In this document: positions 44,515 through 50,904 of the stretch, in pieces
How the letters are laid out: each line of letters begins with the position of its first letter
Position numbering within the stretch: position 1 is the stretch's first letter
From: Compostibacter hankyongensis
GTDB taxonomy: Bacteria; Bacteroidota; Bacteroidia; Chitinophagales; Chitinophagaceae
DNA: 64,000 nt
Direction: 5' to 3'
Assembly (NCBI RefSeq): GCF_039541075.1
Contig: NZ_BAABFN010000021.1
Location: 90,269 to 154,268, forward strand
Made by a program: the position numbers and the translations under genes
The notes under the pieces: generated by a model
What the model saw: only the letters and a program-made list of their open reading frames with translations
Databases searched by the model: none
What the model was told of the DNA's origin: nothing

Positions 44515-44640
44515 TGCCCTTTTCTTTCTACATTTCAGAATAATAAAATAACTGGTACTACCTAAGATTCAAAATATACCACCGACTTACTTGGTCAAAA
44601 ATTTACAACCGAGTTTTATCCAAAACGTTGTTTCGATTTT

Positions 44641-45405
44641 TTAATTCCAAATCCCATTCATTTCGGTCAGTATGATGGGTTTTCCGTCGGTGACAACGAT
44701 TGTATGTTCGTGTTGCGCCATAAAACCACCTTTGTTTCCCACCATGGTCCAACCATCATTTAACTCTGTTGCATAGGTTGAAGTTGTGGTGATAAAGGTT
44801 TCAATGGCAACGACTGCATTTTTTCTAAACCGTCTTTGGTCAAATCGGTTTTTGTAGTTCATTATTTCATCGGGTTGTTCGTGTAAACTCCTTCCAATAC
44901 CGTGTCCGGCCAAATTTTTAATAACCTTGAAACCTCTTTTTTTGGCTTCGGTTTCCATGATGTGTCCGACTTCTGAAATCTTAACCCCTCCTTTGATATT
45001 ACGGATGGCTTTTTGCAGGATTTCTTTGGAGGCATCCACTAATTTTTGATGTTGGTTGATGTCTTCTCCAAGCACAAATGAGCTTCCGTTGTCCGACCAA
45101 AAGCCGTCAAGTTCGGCAGAAACGTCAATGTTCACCAAATCGCCCTCTTTTAGTATTTTTTTCTCGGACGGAATGCCGTGACAAAACTCATTGTTCACAC
45201 TGATACAAGTCCAACCCGGAAAACCGTACGTCAGATACGGTGCGGATTTTGCCCCGAAGTCCGAAAGTATTTTTGCGCCGAAGTCGTCTAATTCTTTGGT
45301 TGTCATACCGGGTTTTGCATAATTGCGCATTTCTTTCAAGGTGTAAGCAACCGCTTCGCTTACTTTTTGCATCCCGATTAATTCTTCGTGTTTGGTTATG
45401 GACAT
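44641..45405 (-). CDS. map: Type I methionine aminopeptidase
   Basis: 254 residues from ATG 45405 (MSITKHEELIGMQKVSEAVA); the frame runs up to a TTG at 45438, which overlaps the promoter and is unlikely. The five metal ligands are visible: Asp in NIDVSAELDG, Asp in WSDNGSSF, His in GHGIGRSLHE, Glu in VAIETFITT and Glu in AQHEHTIVV. It removes the initiator Met after deformylation. As an extra cargo copy beside two peptide deformylases it completes an N-terminal Met excision set. Its promoter carries a TACTA-NN-TAGTA operator, and the tetR gene lies just upstream. Confidence 0.9.
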   Translation of the reverse strand: MSITKHEELIGMQKVSEAVAYTLKEMRNYAKPGMTTKELDDFGAKILSDFGAKSAPYLTYGFPGWTCISVNNEFCHGIPSEKKILKEGDLVNIDVSAELDGFWSDNGSSFVLGEDINQHQKLVDASKEILQKAIRNIKGGVKISEVGHIMETEAKKRGFKVIKNLAGHGIGRSLHEQPDEIMNYKNRFDQRRFRKNAVVAIETFITTTSTYATELNDGWTMVGNKGGFMAQHEHTIVVTDGKPIILTEMNGIWN

Positions 45406-45435
45406 CTTTCTTTCAATTATTTTCTTAGTAATGAG

Positions 45436-45462
45436 CAAAATTACTAAAAATACTATGTAGTA
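45436..45462 (-). promoter_or_regulatory. Promoter and operator upstream of map
   Basis: On the minus strand TAATTTTG (45443-45436) is a -7 box, 31 bases before the map ATG. The palindromic core TACTATGTAGTA (45451-45462) sits just upstream, where a bound repressor would block polymerase. Confidence 0.65.
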
Positions 45463-45481
45463 TGTTGTTGGTTGGTGGAAA

Positions 45482-46072
45482 TTATTTCAAACTATCTAAA
45501 TAGATTTTAAGTTGCTTTAAATAAGAAACGTACACTTTTTTACTATTCTCTAATTTTCCCAAATTCCGAATGCCCCAATAGCCCGACATGACGAAGATGG
45601 TTACCTGTTTCGCATTTACGTCCTTGCGGATGGTGCCGTTTTTCTTGCCTCTTTCAATGGTGGTGGTTATTGCCTTTGTCCATTCCTGGGTTAATTCATT
45701 CAAAGCCTTATTAAATTCCGAATTCCACGGGGTCATTTCTTGCGTAAAATTGGATGCCGGGCAACCGTATTCCACCTTCAAAAATTCATTTTTCATCAAT
45801 AGATTATCCATTAGGTTGTAAATGGCTTCCAGTGGATTTTCTTCGGTTTGAAGCGGCTCAATAAAACTATTTGTAAGTGTGGGTTTTAGAATTTCGTTTA
45901 TGATGGCGAGCCCCATTTCGTCTTTGGTTTTGAAATGGTAGTAAAAGGCTCCTTTCGTTACTTTTGTCGTGGCGATAATATCGTCAATGCTTGTCGTTTG
46001 GTACCCCTTAACGTAGATCAGCTCAAACGCTTTCTGTAAAATCATCAACCGTGTTGCTTCCGCCTTTTTCAT
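45482..46072 (-). CDS. TetR/AcrR family repressor
   Basis: 196 residues. The N-terminal helix-turn-helix is textbook: RLMILQKAFELIYVKGYQTT, then SIDDIIATTKVTKGAFYYHF and KTKDEMGLAIINEIL. The C-terminal ligand domain (FTQEMTPWNSEFNKALNELT, VTIFVMSGYWGIRNLGKLEN) resembles the TetR_C group of small-molecule sensors. It likely binds TACTA-NN-TAGTA sites found upstream of itself, of map and of the DUF6010 operon. Confidence 0.88.
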   Translation of the reverse strand: MKKAEATRLMILQKAFELIYVKGYQTTSIDDIIATTKVTKGAFYYHFKTKDEMGLAIINEILKPTLTNSFIEPLQTEENPLEAIYNLMDNLLMKNEFLKVEYGCPASNFTQEMTPWNSEFNKALNELTQEWTKAITTTIERGKKNGTIRKDVNAKQVTIFVMSGYWGIRNLGKLENSKKVYVSYLKQLKIYLDSLK

Positions 46073-46126
46073 CTGTTATCTTCTATTTATTTATGGTCAG
46101 ATGGAATTGTTCAAATTTCATAAAAA

Positions 46127-46138
46127 TACCATTTAGTA
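46127..46138 (-). promoter_or_regulatory. Possible autoregulatory operator of tetR
   Basis: TACCATTTAGTA matches TACTA-NN-TAGTA with one mismatch, 55 bases upstream of the tetR ATG. A near -7 sequence, GAAATTTG on the minus strand, lies between the two (46119-46112). Confidence 0.5.
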
Positions 46139-46327
46139 CTTTACAAAGAAACGAAAAAACTTCGGATAGTTGTCCGTAATCAGAAAGCAGCTTGCGACAA
46201 GAAATGTACAAGCGCTCGATTTAGGGTTAGCAAGTGTTATCGTTAGAAAATTAGGTTTACTCTTCAAAAGGGAGTAATGGTTACGACTATGGACAAATTT
46301 ATGATTGTTCGATAGATGAATTGTAAA

Positions 46328-47629
46328 TCAATTCGCTCTGAGATGACGGCTGTTACGTTTCTTCTTTTTCTTCATACGGTTGGCAAATTCCTGTTCCTCG
46401 TAGTCTTCGCCCTGTGCCTCCGGTAGTAGCCCACCCAATCCGTCTATCAACAAATCATCGGTCTGCTGTTCTTTATTTAGGAAGTTAAAAAGTGCATGGG
46501 CTTCCTCTTTCTCTACGGTGTTGCCTGTGGTCGATGACTGATTTTGTGCGGTTGCTTTTTCAGTTTCTTGGCGTTGCCCGACCGCCTGCCCGTTCCACCA
46601 ATCATTAAAGACATTAGCCGATAGGTTTTTGCCCAAAGCTGAACCGTTCCAAACGGTACGGCTTTCGTGGTCGATAAAAGTCATACCGTAGATACGCCCC
46701 TCATCGTTGCGCCGTACCACAGCATTGATGCCCTGCTCCAACAGTTGCTTTTTAAAATCGGCTTCATTAGTGGCGGTGTGCATCGCTAATTCAATGGTGC
46801 TTTTGAGTACGGCTCTTACAGGGTCGGCTTTCATTTTCTCCTTAGCCTGTGCGAATTGGTTTTGCAGTTCGTCCAGTCCTGCCTGTTTGCCGAAAAGGGA
46901 TGCCTTAAAAGGATTGCTCGCTTTTTCTCCCTGTTCGTTCAATGCAAAATAGACAAGACCGTTTTTAGGCTGTCCGTGCAATTCTCCTTTGACTTCCTCG
47001 GCGGTGATATTGAAGAGCGAAAGCAAGGCATTGTATGCACCGAGGCTTGCGTACCCGTAATACTTCGGCAGGTGTCGTACCACCGAAGCGATTTGGCTCT
47101 TAACGTCTCCGGCTCTGTAATCCACCGGACGGAATACCTGCTCGTTTCCCGTTCGCTGTTTTTCCGTTGCAGGTATAAGATTGTACGTTTGTTCCAAATC
47201 CCGACAGATTGCCATCGAACGTGGATGGTCGTAACTGTCCGGTAGCTTCTTGCCATCCAAACCCACACAGACCGTTACGATGTGGATATGGGTGCGTTCA
47301 ATATCGGTATGCTTAAAAACGATATACGGTTGGTTGCCGTACCCCATGCGCTCCATATACTCCTGCGCCATTTCCACGAACTGCCCATCGCTGACCCTAT
47401 CCGCGGGATCAGGGTTCAGCGATATGTGGCGCACAGGCTTTTCCGTTCTGATATTTGTGGACAGATACGGCTCAAAACACTGGTGCAGGTAGCTTGTCGA
47501 ATAGGTGTTATCCAACGTTTCGGGTATTCTGTTCAACAACAGAACCTGCCCGTTTTCGCTGTCAATCTTCTTTTGGTTATAGGAAATAGCACCGTACAAA
47601 TTTTCGCCCTTGCCAATCTTTGCTATCAT
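46328..47629 (-). CDS. mobB: Relaxase MobB
   Basis: 433 residues from ATG 47629 (MIAKIGKGENLYGAISYNQK), which starts one base after the mobA stop; a TTG further up is unlikely. The relaxase motif with two metal-binding His is in IERTHIHIVTVCV, and an earlier motif is KPVRHISLNPDPADRV. This is the MobP-type relaxase of Bacteroides elements that nicks oriT and is piloted into the recipient. The C-terminus is basic (KKKKRNSRHLRAN). Confidence 0.9.
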   Translation of the reverse strand: MIAKIGKGENLYGAISYNQKKIDSENGQVLLLNRIPETLDNTYSTSYLHQCFEPYLSTNIRTEKPVRHISLNPDPADRVSDGQFVEMAQEYMERMGYGNQPYIVFKHTDIERTHIHIVTVCVGLDGKKLPDSYDHPRSMAICRDLEQTYNLIPATEKQRTGNEQVFRPVDYRAGDVKSQIASVVRHLPKYYGYASLGAYNALLSLFNITAEEVKGELHGQPKNGLVYFALNEQGEKASNPFKASLFGKQAGLDELQNQFAQAKEKMKADPVRAVLKSTIELAMHTATNEADFKKQLLEQGINAVVRRNDEGRIYGMTFIDHESRTVWNGSALGKNLSANVFNDWWNGQAVGQRQETEKATAQNQSSTTGNTVEKEEAHALFNFLNKEQQTDDLLIDGLGGLLPEAQGEDYEEQEFANRMKKKKKRNSRHLRAN

Positions 47630-47630
47630 C

Positions 47631-48080
47631 TTATCTGTGTTTTTGCAGGTGTTCTTTTTCAAATTCCTGTGTTAGCTCAATCACTTTCCGGCACAAGTCC
47701 GCCATTTCTGCCGTCTGCTTTTCCAGTTTAAAGAGGTAAGCCGATGCCTTTTTTTCCGAGAAATTGCGGTAAAGTATCTTCACGATTTGGTTGTAATTCA
47801 CGCCAACCGCTCTGAACTGGCTGTAAAAATTGGTAAGCCTCGTATGAAAATCGACTGCATCCATATCAATTTTTACGGTCTTGACTGGCTTCTGAAAGAT
47901 GCAGGCTGTAATAAAATGTGCCATTACTTTCATTCCCGATTGCTCGAAAAATGTAAGGAATTTGGCATTTTCTTCGTCCGTAAGACGAAATACATAACGG
48001 TGGATGCTTGGGTTTGCTTTAGGCTTGCGCCCACCTTTGTTCTGTTCCTTTTTCTCTTTTCCATTCATTATAAAATCCAT
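47631..48080 (-). CDS. mobA: Mobilization accessory protein MobA
   Basis: 149 residues from ATG 48080 (MDFIMNGKEKKEQNKGGRKP); ATG 48068 is also possible. The N-terminus is basic, followed by a ribbon-helix-helix-like part (YVFRLTDEENAKFLTFFEQS) and a helical end with VGVNYNQIVKILYRNFSEKK. Such proteins bind oriT and help the relaxase. The gene lies between the likely oriT and mobB, and mobB starts one base after its stop. Confidence 0.85.
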   Translation of the reverse strand: MDFIMNGKEKKEQNKGGRKPKANPSIHRYVFRLTDEENAKFLTFFEQSGMKVMAHFITACIFQKPVKTVKIDMDAVDFHTRLTNFYSQFRAVGVNYNQIVKILYRNFSEKKASAYLFKLEKQTAEMADLCRKVIELTQEFEKEHLQKHR

Positions 48081-48142
48081 TTTAATATCCAACAAAACCC
48101 CGACTTCGGAGGGTGTTCTAAAGCTCCCTGCAAGGGCAAGTG

Positions 48143-48206
48143 GTTTTGAGGCACGAAACGGGTTTCGAGTGCCTCAAAACATAACTTGCTCTGTTCGGGT
48201 GAACAG
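48143..48206. other. oriT: Likely oriT hairpin cluster
   Basis: GTTTTGAGGCAC (48143-48154) and GTGCCTCAAAAC (48169-48180) are perfect inverse copies. Inside, CGAAAC (54-59) and GTTTCG (62-67) extend the stem with one bulge. CTGTTC GGGT GAACAG (48191-48206) forms a second hairpin. Position just upstream of mobA and mobB, in a gene-free stretch between divergent mob and tra operons, fits an origin of transfer. The nick site was not identified. Confidence 0.6.
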
Positions 48207-48744
48207 AAAATCCGCCCTGCGGGTCGGATTGGGTAAAGCGGAAAAAAACGGCTTTGTGCCGTTCCACCCATAGTTTCCATTCTCCAATGATTTTTCCATT
48301 CGCCCTTTGCATTTAAGCCCTTACAAAGTAAGGGTAGCTTTTTCAAAGCATTGACCTATCCGCCACGACCAAACATTGCCAAAAAATGCCCCTAACTACC
48401 GCATTAAAAGAGTGCATCGGAATAACCTGCTTCTTTGCGCTATCAGTCACGCAAGCCTGTTTGCAGGCATCCGCTCCCGATGGCAGTTCTGAAAGACGGA
48501 GCGCAGGAATGCCGGACGGCATGAAAGCTATCCGGTAGCCATTCCATCGGGCAGGACGACAGGCAAGCCATCGGTCTTGCCTGTGTGAAAGCCGGAATGA
48601 CGGCACGGCTGACTGAACGAATGATGGCAAGCCCGATAGATGGGATTGTATCAAGACTGCCGGACGGTGTGCAGGGATGACAGCCTTGTTTCACGCCGGA
48701 TGGCAGGCAGTCCACGGAAATAGAAACTTAAAAATAGAATAGAA
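48207..48744. other. GC-rich repeated intergenic region before traA
   Basis: About 540 bases with no supported gene. The part 48430-48690 is full of short repeated words: GCAAGCC at 48450, 48551 and 48629, and GCCGGAATGACGGCA and GCCGGACGGCAT in inverted arrangements. It resembles a multi-site protein-binding region, possibly for the ParA-like TraA partner or for relaxosome proteins. It also must hold the traA promoter. Confidence 0.4.
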
Positions 48745-49512
48745 ATGGAAGCAACAAACAAGACAAAATTCATTGCTTTTTCAAGCCAAAAAGGGGGCGT
48801 TGGGAAAAGCACGTTTACAACGGTTATGGCAAGCATACTTCATTACCAAATGGGTTATAATGTAGCCGTCTTTGACTGCGATTATCCACAGCACAGCATC
48901 TGCCAAATGAGGGAACGGGATTTGAAAGCGGTCATGCAGAACGAGGTGCTGAAAAAACTGGCGCACCGCCAATTTTCCACCATCAACAAAAAAGCCTATC
49001 CGGTACTGCAAAGCAAGGCTGACAATGCCCTAACGGATGCAGAAGCATTCGTACAGTCCTCGACCGTTCCCGTGGATGTGGTTTTCTTTGATTTGACCGG
49101 AACGGTGAACACTTCGGGCTTGCTGAACACACTGGCAGGAATGCACCATATCTTTTCGCCTATCACGGCAGACCGTGTGGTCATGGAAAGCACATTGAGC
49201 TTTACCGATGTGCTGACCAATGTCCTTATGAAACAAGGTCAGACCTCCATCGAAACCATACGGCTGTTTTGGAACATGGTCGATGGCAGGGAAAAATCGC
49301 AACTGTACGAAATCTACGGCAACGTCATTAACGAGGTCGGACTGCAAGCAATGGAAACACGCATTGCCGATAGCAAACGCTTCCGCAAGGAAAGCGAGGC
49401 AACGGCAAAGACCGTCTTCCGCTCCACGCTATTGCCCCCCGACAAAAGATTGACGAAAGCCTCCGGCTTGGACTTGTTCATCAGTGAATTTTTAAGAACC
49501 GTCAAACTATAA
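48745..49512 (+). CDS. traA: ParA-family ATPase TraA
   Basis: 255 residues. KFIAFSSQKGGVGKSTFTTV is the deviant Walker A of ParA/MinD ATPases, AVFDCDYPQHS and VVFFDLTGTVNTSG the other two motifs. In CTnDOT-type elements it is the first gene of the transfer operon. Its role may be to position or partition the element, or to support transfer. traB-traD follow in the same direction with very short gaps. Confidence 0.9.
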   Translation: MEATNKTKFIAFSSQKGGVGKSTFTTVMASILHYQMGYNVAVFDCDYPQHSICQMRERDLKAVMQNEVLKKLAHRQFSTINKKAYPVLQSKADNALTDAEAFVQSSTVPVDVVFFDLTGTVNTSGLLNTLAGMHHIFSPITADRVVMESTLSFTDVLTNVLMKQGQTSIETIRLFWNMVDGREKSQLYEIYGNVINEVGLQAMETRIADSKRFRKESEATAKTVFRSTLLPPDKRLTKASGLDLFISEFLRTVKL

Positions 49513-49517
49513 CCGCT

Positions 49518-49952
49518 ATGGAGAATAAAAATAAGAAAAAGCCGAATGCTCCGATTGACGAGGCATATCTCATGTCCATCATGGCGGGGGAAACAAAGAA
49601 GCCCCAACAGGTGATAGCCCCCCAAGAGCCAAGTGCAGAGCCGACAAAGGAAACGTCAACGGAAACGTCAACGGAAAAGCCCGTAACCAAAGAACGTACC
49701 CGACAAAAAAGGGCTTCCGATACGGGCTATGGCGAGCGTTTCCTCAATAGCCACACCATGTCACGCCGTGGCGATAAGAGCATTTACATCCGGCAGGAAT
49801 ACCACGAACGGCTTTCCCGTATCGTGCAGGTTATCGGCGAGGATAAAATACCTCTGTACGCCTATTTGGACAATATTCTCGAACATCATTTTGAACAATT
49901 CGAGAAAGCCATCACCGGTGATTTCAACAATAAGTTTAAACCCATTTTTTAA
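49518..49952 (+). CDS. traB: DUF3408 protein TraB
   Basis: 144 residues. A charged, low-complexity N-terminal part rich in Lys, Glu and Thr (with a repeat ETSTETSTE) is followed by a DUF3408 C-terminal domain: RRGDKSIYIRQEYHERLSRI and VQVIGEDKIPLYAYLDNILE. The fold is ribbon-helix-helix-like and probably binds DNA. It starts six bases after traA. Confidence 0.82.
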   Translation: MENKNKKKPNAPIDEAYLMSIMAGETKKPQQVIAPQEPSAEPTKETSTETSTEKPVTKERTRQKRASDTGYGERFLNSHTMSRRGDKSIYIRQEYHERLSRIVQVIGEDKIPLYAYLDNILEHHFEQFEKAITGDFNNKFKPIF

Positions 49953-49963
49953 AGTATTCGATT

Positions 49964-50239
49964 ATGAACAAGACACAGCAAAAACAACCGGAAAAGGTAC
50001 TGCGCAAAGCGCATTACAAATCGGCATTTTTAAGACCAACAGGGGTCGTGGCAAGGTGCGGAAAATCGGTCTACATAAGTCCTGATTTCCATAAGAAATT
50101 ATCCCGTATCGTCTTTTTGCTAGGAGAGGGAGAAATTACGCTTACCGATTACCTGCACAGTGTATTGAAACACCACTTTGAGGAGTTCGGAGAAGAAATA
50201 AAGATTATCTACGCCGACAAGCAAAAGCCAATCTTATAA
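49964..50239 (+). CDS. traC: DUF3408 protein TraC
   Basis: 91 residues, a shorter paralogue of TraB: KSVYISPDFHKKLSRIVFLL then GEGEITLTDYLHSVLKHHFE. It lacks the long N-terminal tail. It lies between traB and traD with 11 and 2 bases of spacing. It may dimerise with TraB. Confidence 0.82.
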   Translation: MNKTQQKQPEKVLRKAHYKSAFLRPTGVVARCGKSVYISPDFHKKLSRIVFLLGEGEITLTDYLHSVLKHHFEEFGEEIKIIYADKQKPIL

Positions 50240-50241
50240 CT

Positions 50242-50880
50242 ATGGAAACATTGATTGTAATATGCCTTATCATCGTCATTATCCTTTTGCTGAAAGATAA
50301 GGTGGTTATACATAAGACCATTCGTAGTGAAATAAAGCCGAAAAATAATAGCCCCGACCTGCCGGATATTATGGGGCTTTCAAAGCCTGTGGAACGCCAT
50401 ACCTTGTCACCGGATGCCACAAAGAGACAATCGGACGAACGTGACGGGATAGCTGATAATTTTGGAACAGAAACCTACGGGATAGGTTTTGGATTGGAAA
50501 ATCCGCAGATTGAGGGAGAGCCGGATGAAGTTTTTAGGAGTATGTCCGATTTTGAAAATGAGGAAGACGAATGGGATGAGTACGGGTTTGAGGACAGCGA
50601 CAATGAGTTTGCCACAGGGGTTACCTTTGATGAACTGACAACCGTGGGGGCATGGTTGGAGCAAGATACACTTGAACCTGCCCAGCAACAGAAAGCGGTG
50701 GATATAGTTCAGCGATTACAGGGAACGGAATTGTTAAGTCTGCTCGAAAACTCAATGGATGGGGCTTCACGGAAGATTGCAGAGTTGTTGGACAAGAGCC
50801 TCTCCGCCGGAACGGATTTCAGTTCTCCCGATTTGCGGAAAAGTGATTTAGAGGATTTCGACATTGGGGAGTTTGTGTAA
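50242..50880 (+). CDS. traD: Conjugal transfer protein TraD
   Basis: 212 residues. An N-terminal membrane helix (METLIVICLIIVIILLLKDK) is followed by an acidic middle (DEWDEYGFEDSDNEF) and a helical end (FDELTTVGAWLEQDTLEPAQ). This is the pattern of TraD of Bacteroidota elements. The last five codons form one arm of a long hairpin that ends the transcript. Confidence 0.78.
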   Translation: METLIVICLIIVIILLLKDKVVIHKTIRSEIKPKNNSPDLPDIMGLSKPVERHTLSPDATKRQSDERDGIADNFGTETYGIGFGLENPQIEGEPDEVFRSMSDFENEEDEWDEYGFEDSDNEFATGVTFDELTTVGAWLEQDTLEPAQQQKAVDIVQRLQGTELLSLLENSMDGASRKIAELLDKSLSAGTDFSSPDLRKSDLEDFDIGEFV

Positions 50881-50896
50881 GCAAACTCCCCAATGT
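50861..50896. terminator. Bidirectional hairpin terminator at the traD end
   Basis: ACATTGGGGAGTTTG (50861-50875) and CAAACTCCCCAATGT (50882-50896) are perfect inverse copies of 15 bases with a 6-base loop that holds the traD stop. The hairpin lies between convergent traD and the TrlF-like gene and can stop both. Confidence 0.7.
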
Positions 50897-50904
50897 ATTT
50901 CATA

